From the NCBI RefSeq assembly GCF_964340395.1, contig NC_135567.1, forward strand, positions 10,000,484 to 10,064,483: a stretch of 64,000 nucleotides of DNA, written 5' to 3'. The position numbers were made by a program, and so were the translations under genes. The notes beneath the pieces were generated by a model, which did not search any database, had not been told where the DNA came from, and saw nothing but the letters and a program-made list of their open reading frames with translations. Positions 1 to 30,528 of the stretch are shown here, piece by piece; the stretch's first letter is position 1; each line of letters starts with the position of its first letter. The stretch comes from Glandiceps talaboti (taxonomy: Eukaryota; Hemichordata; Enteropneusta; Spengelidae).

Positions 1-127
1 CTTTAATAATCATCAAAAAATTTACAGGATCTTGTTTTGTATCATGTTAGATATATACAATTACATCATTTCAAGGGGGAGAAATAAAAAAAAACAAATA
101 GTGATCACTTGTAAATCTTGTTTTCAG

Positions 128-240
128 TGGCAGTCAAAAGAAGATATGATACAGACCGAGTGCGATTTCGGGAACATGACAATGCTAACTTTGGGAAAGA
201 ACAGAAAGAATGAAGAAAGAAGAGAAGCAGACAGTACAAG
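128..240 (+). CDS. Penultimate exon of an unknown + strand gene, with in-frame stop
   Basis: The segment follows a TTTTCAG acceptor and ends at a GTAAAT donor. Two leading bases plus 37 codons make it leave in phase 0, matching the exon at 2116. In that frame it reads AVKRRYDTDRVRFREHDN..., a basic, charged stretch that continues naturally into the charged start of the next exon. The frame has one TGA at 211-213, just before RKKRSRQYK. A different frame is open across the exon, but joined to 2116 it gives an immediate stop. Either the gene is a pseudogene, the allele is mutated, or splicing differs. The 5' part of the gene lies outside the window. Function unknown. Confidence 0.4.
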
Positions 241-317
241 GTAAATAATTGTCACCAAAGATTTCTGCATTACAATTTGTTACTATGAATTTCCATCCTT
301 CCTTTGCTCACAAAGGT

Positions 318-757
318 TTATGGTATGGTGTAGGAGGTGTGTGCACTAGTATTAATGGTTGTAATTTCTTATTTTTGAATGAAATTGATAAATTACTTTC
401 AGGCTAAAGTGTCCCCTCCATTGTCAGTGATCCATCACACTTAGCACAGAATTATTCCTTAAAGTACATGTCAAGAGATAAGAGGTTAATCTACTGTTAA
501 TTTCAAGGTAAACAGCTAACCACATGGTAAACAGAAGAAGAGGTTTATATGATGTTTATCTTCTATATATTTACCATATGATGACTTTTTTACCTTGCAA
601 TTAACAGTAGATTAACTTCTTATCTATTGGTGTCTAATTTAAGGAATAATGCTGTGCTAAGTGTGATGAATCATAGACAATGGAGGGGACTCCCCAGCCT
701 GAAAATAGTTTTATCAATTTTATTCAATAAAAATTACACACCTCTACAAACTATGAT
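318..757. repeat. Foldback (inverted-repeat) element
   Basis: The left arm (about 318-530) is repeated as reverse complement at about 590-757, including a GTGTAGGAGGTGTGT-like outer end and a CCCCTCCATTGTC block in both arms. The loop is about 60 bp and no coding frame is present. It ends where the Harbinger-like element's target duplication begins, so the two elements abut inside the intron of the unknown gene. Confidence 0.7.
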
Positions 758-760
758 TTA

Positions 761-1506
761 TACTGGGTTCACATCACAGAAAGTCCTTGCCATGGCCTGG
801 TCCTAGTAAACAAGTTAATCCCGGATTAACGTTTGGGTTGCGTTCATACAGCATTTTGTCTTTATTCCGTCTAGGACAAAAACAGTGATTGGTCGCTGGG
901 CTTTTGCTTAAAAATTCATTCAATTCCTCGAAAAACTGGCATGAATTACGCCCAGCACACTTGTGCAGTTGTTATCCAAAACTTTCTTGTATTGATCTCG
1001 CAAATACTTGACCTTCCTCTTGCACTGATCGCAACTGCTGTCGTACCCATTCTGGTGAAGTCATTCTGACTGGCATGAGATCGAAGGCAAATTTATCCTT
1101 GGATGTGCCCCCATGATACTCTGGACAACACCATCACTCAAAATTGCTATTAAACATTGTATCTCCTCTGTCGACCAGTTCACTCCATGTTAGAGTGAAG
1201 GATGCGATCGTCAAGACAATAGTGATATAGACCATAGACCCTACACCAAACAGGAGACATTAGAGACTGGTGTCCCTCTCTATTGTCTATGGTCAAACTG
1301 TACTGTCGGTCAGCACGTGAGGGTGTTATCTGGGACCAGGTCCGCGTTCACATCTGTCTTTCTAGGACCAGGCCATTGCATAAACCACCCTTCGCTCTGG
1401 GACAAAATTCTGTACGAGCCTGGCCATGGCCAAACCATTCACACCTACCCTTCTAGGACCAGGCCATGGCTTGGCCCTACACAAAAACTATGATGTGAAC
1501 CCAGTA
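761..1506. mobile_element. PIF/Harbinger-like DNA transposon remnant
   Basis: Ends are inverted repeats TACTGGGTTCACATCA and TGATGTGAACCCAGTA, each flanked by TTA (758-760 and 1507-1509), the 3-bp target duplication typical of PIF/Harbinger. The interior has several variants of CTAGGACCAGGCCATGGC. On the minus strand at about 968-1034 a frame reads QCKRKVKYLRDQYKKVLDNN, resembling the Myb/SANT-like (MADF) DNA-binding protein that such elements encode beside the transposase. No transposase frame is present, so this is a non-autonomous or deleted copy. Confidence 0.7.
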
Positions 1507-2115
1507 TTAGTGGTTACAAGATGATCTTCAGACAATACTAAAAGTATACTCCCAGAATGAAAGAATAATCACAACTTTTATATAACAAACAGGGAATGTC
1601 TGGCCCTACTTTGCATACTAGTATGAATGACTGTATCTTTTGGGGTGGAGATTTTGTGGTGACTCACTGGCAAGTACTCACCAAAACATAAAAATTCCCT
1701 GTCTGGGTTCTTCACACATAATCGTGAGTGACACACAATCTAAACATGTGTTTAAGGAGAAGTTGTCTCATTTTGAAAGGTTTTTATGTTCTGTGAAACA
1801 AACATTGATTTTCAACTGATTTGTGTACCAAGTTACCATCCAACGACCATAGGTTGCAACAGGCATGTAAAACTTGTAATTGATTGAGTGGTTGATTTAT
1901 CATTTAATTGATTGAATGATTATTTTTTGTGGTGAAATCTTATTTTGTGTGGATGTTTACACTCACTGCATAATGCGATAATTGGGCAAATAACCAGTGA
2001 GTTTGTACTGCAGCTTAGAATTTTGACTATGTTGATAGTAAGCTCTGTCTTGTGTGTGAAGTATTTTTTATTTAAATGAACTTGTAACTCACTAAAACAT
2101 TATCTTTTCAAACAG

Positions 2116-2394
2116 ATGATGAAAAGACGAGAGGTAAAACTGATAGAGGAGGAAAGGACTGTGTGGAAGGATGTTACAGCTGAACTGATGAGCGACGAAA
2201 AAGTAGAAGAGGATGGTACAGTAAATGTGTGGCGGCCGAAATGGCGTACACGCGAATTAAATGCCATTATAGACAGACTGAATTTACGCTTGAAAGAAAC
2301 GTCAAACTTCATGAAAAGGCGGACATATGTTGGAATTTCAACAAGAGAAATGCCTTCGAGGCCATATCCCATCGGTCTAGTTAGTCGTGCCTGA
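2116..2394 (+). CDS. Terminal exon of an unknown conserved-looking protein
   Basis: Acceptor TTTTCAAACAG precedes ATGATG and the frame runs 92 codons to TGA at 2392. The peptide is charged: MMKRREVKLIEEERTVWK, then TAELMSDEK, an acidic linker, VWRPKWRTRELNAIIDRL, and a basic tail. The pattern of an LMSDE block followed by WR..ELN.IID.L is, from memory and unverified, one seen in uncharacterised proteins of cnidarians and other invertebrates. The ATG at the exon start is probably internal: in phase 0 the upstream exon at 128-240 joins it. The 1.9-kb intron between them is filled by two mobile elements. No catalytic motif is visible; the composition suggests a nuclear or nucleic-acid-associated protein, which is inference only. 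Confidence 0.5.
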   Translation: MMKRREVKLIEEERTVWKDVTAELMSDEKVEEDGTVNVWRPKWRTRELNAIIDRLNLRLKETSNFMKRRTYVGISTREMPSRPYPIGLVSRA

Positions 2395-2434
2395 GTATAG
2401 AGGTATAGGTGAATCATAGGTGTCCGTCAACTTT

Positions 2435-2700
2435 TTATTTTCATCATCTTCTCCAAAAGTAACAGCCAGAATACTTCGATATTTGGTGTGCATGTTCCCT
2501 TGGATGAGGCTATTCAGATTTATTCATGCCAAGTTGATCTGTGCCATTTTCAATTTTTTATGATTTTTTTTCAAAAATGATATTTTCATCATCTCCTCAA
2601 ATACTACTAGTCAGGTTGCTTTGATATCTGGTGTGTTGATGCACAGAGGGTAGCTTACTCAGATTTGATAATTTCAAGTCAATACGTCTTCTTTTCTATT
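2435..2700. repeat. Two-copy tandem repeat, about 145 bp
   Basis: A block starting TTTCATCATCTTCTCC at 2439 recurs as TTTCATCATCTCCTC at 2583. Both copies share a GATATTTGGTGTG / GATATCTGGTGTG core, an AGATTT motif and a T-rich tail. Noncoding. Confidence 0.6.
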
Positions 2701-2759
2701 TTTGATGATTTTTTTTGTAATTTGAAAAAAAAGATTAATATGTTAATGAGCATTATGAC

Positions 2760-4160
2760 AGACACCATATTGGAAATCAGTCCACAAGACTTTAAGTAAA
2801 CTGCCACTTTTCAAAAGACACTATTGACGTCAAACAAGCAATATAATATGTGCTATAGTCATAATTCTACGCATTGTGCGCCAAAATGACAAGTGTTTGT
2901 TCGAAACAGGGTTGTAAACATCAAATCCAAATTCTGCACCCCTTCTACATAATCAGCCACTCCGCAACATCCTCATGTGCATACATCTATCCTTCAGATT
3001 GCGACCATTTTTGGGTATTTTCAACTTGCCGTAACTTTCACTAGAGTCCACCATTTTAGATCAAGTAAATGCCTAAACCTCAACTGACATCTCTTCTTTC
3101 GTACAGTATTTTGACCTCATTTTTCGCTCATAGTTTCCTTAATATAATACGGACCGGAAAGTTTTACAAATTTCACAAAAAGGTGGATTTTTATGTGTTT
3201 TGAATAACTATGGCAAGTAAATTTAGTAGGATCGTTGTGTAACGCTCTGTTAAAGAATTTTCGGTAGAAAACGACTGATTGGTTGAAGTTAGACTTTGTT
3301 TATTGGCTGACAGTTTACATGTAAAGTTAAACGGCAGGAACGTGTCTTGCCATTTCCAAAATGCAAATATTTTGGCAAGTAAAAATAATTAAAATAATTA
3401 CAACTTTGCATTATGTTTTTCGTATTTTCCCCGTTTTACATGTAAATCCGAAAAGGTTCTCTCTGGTCATGCCAGTGGTTAGTCCTGCTTACATACGACA
3501 GGTGGTGCACGAGTCTATATTACTGACTTGACTCTAAACAAATAGTAGGGACTATTGTCAGAATCGAGTCCCAGATTACTCCGTATGCAAGCACGACTAG
3601 TCAGTGATCATACCAGGACTGCTTTGAGTACGAGCGAGGTGAGGCATGTTGAGGTATTTTGTTGAGAATTATAAATATTGCGAAATGTCAAGTACAAGGT
3701 TTAAATACAATGGAATGATGAAAAAAAAATTGGCCGAGCTCTTTTGATTGTTTAATGTCTTTTGCTATTTTTAATTTTTTTGTAATAAATATAATTCAAT
3801 TTAACTTACCTGTGTTTATCAAGTTTTTGTTAATTTGTGATATTGTGTGAGTGTTGTTATTGTTGATTGCATTGAGTGTGAGTTACAAACATACAGAGAA
3901 TAAAATAGTTGTAAAAGAGTTACCTGCAGGATAAAGGAACTCGCTGTCATTGATTACCATTTGGAAAAAAATATGGTGATAAAACTAGATCTAAAGTAGA
4001 GTGAGAATGAACCCCCTATTTGATCATTCAAATGTCAAGCAGACGTGTCTATGCACATAACCATGAAAGAGACCCCTTGCCAGCCATGACAGAAATGAGA
4101 CTCTTAATATGAATATTGATGAATATAGGGATAATATTTAATTGCCAGAATCCAGTAGTG
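2760..4160. other. Gene-free AT-rich spacer
   Basis: No credible open frame, splice-bounded exon or structured RNA was seen. A short inverted similarity is present: TAGTCCTGCTTACATACGAC at 3480 and GTATGCAAGCACGACTAGTC at 3583, possibly the ends of a roughly 120-bp MITE. A similar AGTCCTGCTTACAGACGG motif with inverted partner occurs at 27082-27150. Confidence 0.5.
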
Positions 4161-4239
4161 GATATTGAGAAGGATTCTCATTTAGATATGAATATTCATT
4201 ATTTTAATATTGATTTTAAGGATTGAGCTCCATTTCTAT

Positions 4240-4440
4240 TCATTCATGACTTTCTTCGGAATCCAGCAGAATCCAGTACTGGATAGAACAATGGATTCTA
4301 AATGTTCCATATCCAAGGGAATCCACCATTGGATAGTTGATGGATTCTCTAAAGAATCCATAACATATACCACAGGATTCTGTTGGATTCTTACAGTATC
4401 CAGCATAGAATCTAAAGGAATCCATGATGGATTCAGCCTT
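4240..4440. repeat. Array of GGATTC/GAATCC palindromic units
   Basis: About 200 bp are built from degenerate alternating GAATCC and GGATTC words separated by short A/T-rich spacers (for example AAGGAATCCACCATTGGATA and GGATTCTCTAAAGAATCC). Because the units are self-complementary, long frames are open on both strands here; these look like by-products of the repeat. It abuts the 3' end of the RT fragment. Confidence 0.6.
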
Positions 4441-4442
4441 TT

Positions 4443-5290
4443 TCACACAGTGTTAGACCCCTTTGGGAAATGTCTGTCAATAAGGTGGAGGAATTGGTTT
4501 CCGATATATGATTTGACGTTTTTACTGTACGGTGGGTTAAACCAGACTCGTCTATTCTTCCTTCTTACTTTATCACCACCTTTACTTATATATGTCATAC
4601 CATCTTCATACCCGCTATTTTTGAGTGTTTCTGTATAGACAGGGGCTGCAGAGTTGAACACACTTTCATCACAGTATATGTCAGATAACCTCTTGCTCAC
4701 TGCTGCAGGAAGATGCTCGATGATTGATGGAGGGTGGTTCGATTTAGAGTGAATAATACTGGGTGGTCATTCGATTTCCTATACGGGTAGTATTTTCCGC
4801 TGGTAAGATTCAATGTGATATCTAGGTAGTTGACAATCTTCGGATTATACTCTATAGTTATTTTCAAGCCGGCGTCATGGAAACTCTTGGTGATATCCTT
4901 CTTCATTCTTTCTGCCTTCCTCCCTGACATATTTTTGAGGACAGCTAGGCCGTCATCTCTGTATAATCCAAAATTCTCTTTATGGCATTTCTTGGCAAGG
5001 GTGTTAAGCATATAGAGGCCAACTAGTGCACATACCTCAGCGCCATCATAGCTACCCATTGTTACGTCGAACATATCCTTGTTATCCCTTTTGACCCATG
5101 GTACATTATTGTCAAACAGGGGTGATTTTCGTGCATGTATAATTATCTGAACATCCTGGTCTGAAATTTCTGTGTGCTGTTTAACGAACATTATAGATTT
5201 CCGAAGAAGATCTTCTGTAATTGATGGATACAAAATTGACTATATCGAAGCCAACAAGTGTGTGCAGGGATTTATCTCGCAAAATGGTAA
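4443..5290 (-). pseudogene. Retroelement reverse transcriptase fragment (probably Penelope-like)
   Basis: Minus-strand protein similarity runs from a GFDIVNF-like segment (palm motif A region, about 5265-5235) through YPSITEDLL, MFDVTMGSYDGAEV and the catalytic-looking FGLYRDDGLAVLKNMSG (about 4960), then VNYLDITLNLTSGKYYPYRK, SIIEHLPAAVSKRLSDIYCD and RRVWFNPPYSKNVK. Three reading frames are needed: one shift at about 5236 (between NF and YPSI) and one at about 4745-4760 (after the HPV segment). The coding similarity stops near 4455 and no GIY-YIG endonuclease follows, so both ends are truncated. The YRDD form and the NPPYS block match, from memory, RTs spread widely in invertebrate genomes; assignment to Penelope-like elements is inference. 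Confidence 0.7.
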
Positions 5291-5720
5291 ATAAATACCA
5301 ATTGTTCATCCATATTGCTACTTTAACACTTCATTGAGAGTAAAATAGACTATATCTGGCTTTGACATGGTGTCTGCGAACATATGGACCTGTTGATATA
5401 AATGCTCCCAAAGTGCCTGTGAACTGTAAACCACTCAGTATTTCACCATGTAACAGGCTTTAGGTGATTGACAACCACAATTTACATTTAAAAAATTTTA
5501 AACTGCTATCATTAAATGGTACCTTCTACTGAATTTTAATCTTTTTTCATTTGTGTGTATACTGATTTTAATTACTCCAGTGAACAACTTGATTAGCAAA
5601 CCGATCTCTCTTGTTAGTCTGCGTGGTAAGGCTAGTATTTACATTTACATTGTATATACTAAAAGCTAGTACAGAAGCTTACAATATTTTTACAACCATA
5701 TACAGTGGAGAAGTTTCTTC

Positions 5721-5721
<1 letters not shown>

Positions 5722-5774
<53 letters not shown>
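5722..5774. repeat. (CAA)n microsatellite
   Basis: Uninterrupted CAA/ACA triplets. In one + frame they encode polyglutamine inside an 81-codon open frame (5611-5856), but this lacks splice sites or recognisable flanking sequence and is not called a gene. Confidence 0.95.
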
Positions 5775-6070
5775 GTATAATATTAGTCTTAATAAAATGA
5801 TTGAAATTTCTCTCAACTGGTCTTTATATACGTGTCACTATAAAGGTGCCATGTAATGTAAATCCAAACTATATTGTCTCCTATTCTATTTTGAAGGCAA
5901 TTTATCACCATTATAATTGGATGTTTTCTGCATTAGTTCCAGCAGTGGTTATCCTTAATTGCATGTAAATTGGTGGCGTACGCAGCATACAGTTTTCAGT
6001 TCAATTTTGAAAGAGGCTGAATGTCTGACCATAAATTATATCTACGCATCAGGTAAGTAGGTGTAAGATT

Positions 6071-6117
6071 TGACGTAATTCAATCGATGACGTCATTTAT
6101 GCGTATCCATGACGTCA
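6071..6117. promoter_or_regulatory. Cluster of CRE-like sites
   Basis: Two perfect TGACGTCA palindromes at 6088-6095 and 6110-6117 and a TGACGTAA at 6071-6078 lie within 47 bp. CREB/ATF factors bind this word. No TATA box, first exon or gene start could be tied to the cluster. Confidence 0.35.
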
Positions 6118-6262
6118 CTGCATTTGGTATGATTGTTTAACTTTCACCTAGAATGACAATATTCCAATACAGTAAACATGATGTTTATGTGTGTTGTATA
6201 CCTGTATTGTTCTTTTCTACAGTATAATTTACAGTAGGTTCTATTAATAACCCATATACTAC

Positions 6263-6743
6263 TAGTCTATCTGCTAGACCTCGGATTTTCTTCCGATAGA
6301 ATACGACACACGCCCGAACATCGCTATCGAGGATGGAACATCCAAGGTCTAGCAATTGTCATCAGGATATAGATAACTGCCAATCAGAGAACCGTATTAG
6401 CGACAAGCACAAACAGAGGACAATAGCTAATTTTTCATGCATATTCATCTTAAGGAGGGGCTTGTAAAAATAAACACCAATGAGTTAACTAAAGTGTGTG
6501 AATGACAACGTCTACACACTCATCAAACACAATTACCATAAACTGATAAGACATAGTAATGACATAAATGTGTTTATCAACACCTGCACGCGGAGATTGA
6601 ATATATTAAAGTATATATATGCATACATGGCCCAACCCACTAATCTCAAATGACATTAGCTAGACTGTTCGGGCAAGCCCTCACTGCGAACTTCGTTCGC
6701 TTATAGTGTCGAAAGAAAGCCCGAACGTCTAGCAGCAAGACTA
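6263..6743. mobile_element. 481-bp DNA transposon with 9-bp target duplication
   Basis: The flanks carry the same 9-mer ATATACTAC (6254-6262 and 6744-6752). Ends are imperfect inverted repeats: TAGTCTATCTGCTAGAC at left and GTCTAGCAGCAAGACTA at right, with a further GCCCGAAC motif near both ends. A 9-bp duplication is typical of Mutator-like (MULE) elements. No transposase frame; a MITE-type element. Confidence 0.65.
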
Positions 6744-6759
6744 ATATACTACCCGCTAC

Positions 6760-8640
6760 GATTGTTTAACAAACCGTGTTCAGTTGATCTTTTATGACCT
6801 TTAACCTCATCTGACTTAAAGGTCACGTGCTATCTGTTATTTACAGTCATGATACAAATCACGCGATGCTCTACAAATTGTCACATTCATCGATGTTTGT
6901 TAAAGCTGCATTAGTTGTAAATGGAACTGTTATTAGTCCAACTACAAGACATGAACACTGGGAATTCTTGAAACAATGTATTGAAAGGTGTATAGCAAAA
7001 TTCACAATACCGTTAAGCTTTCCTGTTTAACCAATAAGAAATTTGAAATGCTACACTTTGAGATAGCAAGATTGAATGAGTACAGTTTCTTGCTACATTT
7101 TGTCTAAGTGAAATGAACTACACATGCGCACCATACAGACATCCAATGAACACTACAAAGGACATTTTTACGTGCAATTCATCGACTGTTTGATACTAAG
7201 GAAATCATCGGCGCCCAAATGTCTGTGCGTAGTTGTGATACATTTATTATTTATTATTTCATTTAGACTAAATATAGCATAAAAATGTGATCTAGCTATT
7301 GAGATGTGGCATATGACGTTTGTTGTTGGTTTCTGTATGGTTGTAATAAACAGAAAAACTGAATGGTATTGTGAAATTCATTCTAATAGAGTTCTGCAAT
7401 AGAGTAACACTTTCATTTATTTTATCATCAACACATAGATACTGTTAATTGTGTTAGATTAAATGTTACGGATCAAGTGCTATGTATAATATTACTCACT
7501 ATGTTGTCTAGTATACATTCATAATACAATCAATGAAATTTATAGATTCAGACACAAATTCTCAGCAGCTAACATTCTAATAATAACACAATTATTATAA
7601 TAATGGATTTATATATTTTATTCTGAGATATACTTTATTAGCTGTAACCATGTCCCATGGAATTAATACAAATCATTGCACTGAATGTCATACACTACTA
7701 AAAAACTAAGTTCTCAGTGATCCAAGCAACTATTGATCATCTTTAATATAAACAAATTAGTTTTCTGTTATAGAGATACGCGTGTATCTTTTGAATTGAT
7801 CACAGTGAAATAACTACATCATTCATTTCAAAAATTGAAGTTAAGACGCCATACATTAAATTCTTTGTTTGTATAGGGTAGGTTCTACAATTCCACAATT
7901 CAGGGTAATCGGTACCACACAATTACTTTAGTAGGCCTAATCAATTACTTAAAAACATGTCATTCTAAGACTGTACCTCTAAAGTCATTATTTAGTATCT
8001 TTAGTAATCCAATAATATGTACAAAGTAAATTATATCAAACTTGAAGACTACACAAGCAATTGTGAGAAATGTATCATTACTACATTAATATGGTAAAAT
8101 TTCTATATTTGATCAATTTGTATACAAACTCAGCTACTTGTTTGTTTGTCAGGGTATTTCACTAATCATAAACTACACTGGATAAAATATAACCATGTAA
8201 AACAAATCTTCCATATAATGATAATAAGTGTTCTGAATTAGTTTGAGAATAAAACTATTCTACTCCTAGATATTACTAGATGATATTCCGCAATATTTTT
8301 CTTTGTTCGGCCAAGGAAAATATGGATTACCTAAGGGTCTTTGTCACTATGAATCGCTAAGCCAGTTTGTTCAAGGAAAACAACAGTGATCTAAGGAAGC
8401 TTTTTTCGCAGTCATTAGACGAGTAGTGACAAATCCCTTGGGTAACAAGTATTTCAGGCTGAATGAAGAAAAACATTGCAGAATAACATAATTATATCAG
8501 CGCCAGTAATATCAAAGAAAAAATAGTAAGGATATTTTTGGACGTTCTGACTCATATTTCGAATACAGCAGAACCAGAGACGTCGACACGTGTTGTTGTG
8601 ACATAGAACGACCAGAGTATATATTCCATTATATTTGTTG
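6760..8640. other. Gene-free AT-rich spacer downstream of the ROCO gene
   Basis: A 67-codon frame at 6827-7030 has no splice context or recognisable domain. Otherwise only A/T-rich sequence was seen. The 3' UTR and poly(A) site of the minus-strand ROCO gene should lie in the upper part of this stretch, but none could be fixed. Confidence 0.4.
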
Positions 8641-8710
8641 AACTTGGTTCATGTATGCTATAATGTCACTCATCGTCCTCTTCTCCCTGGTTTACGTCTT
8701 TGTACTTCTC

Positions 8711-28300
<19,590 letters not shown>

Positions 28301-28309
28301 GGTGACATA

Positions 28310-29490
28310 TTTTGAAAGATGCTAAACATTACGTGACGTCACATCTGGGACTCCAGAAATGCTACAATCATAATTAGAGTTTGTGTTTATATGTTTAGAG
28401 AGACGTTGTAGGTCAATATCATGGTCAAAATTCAAGGTCATCTTATTTTTCTCTATATTTTTAATGAAATGCTGTCGGAGAGTTCTATATAACTAACATC
28501 AGGCATGGTTGTTTTAGTTGAAAATCAGTCAAAAAATAGTGGATTATAAAGTAATTCAAGTAAAATACAACAAAAGTCTATTTGGAGTTGCTTTATTACA
28601 GAAATCCTGTTACCAAGACAACCAATATCAAGATATATGTTAATATCCCTACCAGCACCGTGTGTGTAAATCAATCTTATTCTTCTACAAACAGGTAGAA
28701 AAAAGACAAGGAAATAGTAGACAAGAGTATATATATATATACATACATATATTGTACAGATTCGCTGACAACATATGTTAATTAACTTCTGTTGCAGTGT
28801 CTGTAAATTTGTTTAGGATTTGCTATTCACAGACATGAACAGGTCTTTTGATACAGGCATGTATGCATGTTTTATTTCTGACTGTATACATTGCTGTGAT
28901 CACATGACAGACATACATGTACACATACACAGATGTGTATCCAGAGATCTGTGTACAGATTTTGTTACTTACAGGGTCTGGCTATTTGATCAGATTTCAT
29001 GACTCTTTTCAAAGACACGTAACAGATCTATTGGTGCAAGTACGTAAAGAGATCAGTAACTTAGAATATCTCACAAACAATTTAAAATTTTATTTTCAGT
29101 ATATGACAAAATTAGACATGTGAACACACCCACACACATCAATGTATACATTCATGTACTCACAGATAACTACATATACCGTCACTTGTAGAATATACAT
29201 ACCCTATGACATGCCTGTACACATATCAATGTATCAGTGTATCAGCATTGTACCCACAACAAAATAGCTCAAATGGCGTTGCAGCATGACTGTATTTGGC
29301 TGTTGCCATGGATGTGGTCTTGTGGTTAGGCATATTTGCATACATTTTTAAAAAATCTTTATTAACTTGCCTGCCCTTCTCACTTTTTATCTTTGTAATA
29401 TAAACCATCATTTAGCTTTTGGGCGTGGTCTTGTTGCTAGGCATTTTTGAATCTGTTCATCCATCTGTTTGCTAATGGAAATTAAGTTTG
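28310..29490. other. Gene-free spacer between ROCO 5' end and the NRF1/YY1 region
   Basis: AT-rich, with a short TATATATA run near 28728 and ACATACACAGATGTGT-type repeats near 28915. No exon recognised. Confidence 0.4.
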
Positions 29491-29721
29491 TGCATGCGCG
29501 CATGCGCGAGGAATTCTCTCGTTGTGCGAAAGGTTTTATGGGTAATAAACATGGCGGCCCGCATGTCTCAGTACGAAATGTGAGGAAAACTGATCGATAA
29601 AACGTATCATTTTTTATGTAATTAGCTGTCTTTATTAGTCATTTCCACTTTTTTGTGTCCTCAAAAATAAGCTACAGTTGTTTAGCAGTGGAAAAATACC
29701 ACCAAGGCCGGCCTAAACAAG
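29491..29721 (+). promoter_or_regulatory. NRF1/YY1-type promoter and untranslated first exon candidate
   Basis: A double GCATGCGC palindrome (29491-29510, NRF1-type TGCGCATGCGC) is followed 40 bp later by AACATGGCGGCC (29548-29559), the YY1-type word often just downstream of the start site of TATA-less genes. The ATG in it opens only MAARMSQYEM before a stop. A strong donor CAAG|GTAAGTTA follows at 29721. This fits a + strand gene whose coding exons were not identified, possibly sharing a promoter with the minus-strand ROCO gene. Confidence 0.5.
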
Positions 29722-30207
29722 GTAAGTTACGTTGCCGTGAATCACTGCATGTTTCAACCAAGGTACTACCTACTACATAGTACTACTAGGTACGTTCAAA
29801 GGTTCATGTTTACGTCGTATGTGTGTATTTAAAGGCTTAGAAAACACCAAATTAAATTTAAATTCGCCAATCGTCGAGGCTTTGGAATTATCATATCAGT
29901 GCTAGAAAACATGTTTCGCTGACGATCTGTAACCCCGAATTGGGCTGTTCATTTTGTGTCAAGTTGTTCAGTTGTTTTCCTACAAAGATCAAAAGATTGT
30001 TATTGTCCGGCCGTGTTGCTACCCAGCTGTGTATTCACGCACCACCATCCAGCAGTCAAATACGCACCACCACCAGTCAGCATTCAACTGTCATAGTTCA
30101 CCTTGGTATTCAAACAGCACGGTCACATCAATTTCCTATTCAATTGAACAATGCCCTATACCCCTAACCAGTGGATTTGTTCATACCTGATATACATGTA
30201 TGCAATA

Positions 30208-30215
30208 TATTATAT

Positions 30216-30254
<39 letters not shown>

Positions 30255-30282
30255 TGTATTTATTTATTTATTTATTTATTGA
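30208..30282. repeat. (TTTA)n microsatellite
   Basis: About 18 TTTA units with one TTTATGTA interruption, possibly the tail of a retroelement on the + strand; no body was recognised. Confidence 0.9.
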
Positions 30283-30322
30283 CTGTCCATAAACACTTCT
30301 TCAATTATACATATTACGTCAG

Positions 30323-30528
30323 TCATTCCTCTGTTTTTCGTTTCTTTATTTTAGGCTTGTCAACTGCCTTGGTAGGATGGACTGACAGGTGATGCATTTT
30401 TATAATTTGCTTTATTTTGTCAAGGTCATCAGGTATGCTGTTATAAGCTGCCTCCAACCGATTGAACTGTGAGTTCACAGCTTCAAGACCCTCAGGCCTG
30501 TTCACCCTGCAACCAACATCCAACACCA
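30323..30528 (-). CDS. Unknown-family gene: probable terminal exon
   Basis: Acceptor ACAAGCAG; the frame reads VVLDVGCRVNRPEGLEAVNS, then a helical QFNRLEAAYNSIPDDLDKIK and a basic NLS-like KPKIKKRKTEE before TGA. Its phase 1 start does not match the phase 0 donor of 31128, so a small exon may be missing or the donor there differs. Confidence 0.45.

Noticed and set aside
2183-2205. CTGATGAGCGACGAAA as a hammerhead ribozyme core
   Set aside because: Lies in the coding frame for LMSDEK; no pairing stems I and III could be drawn.
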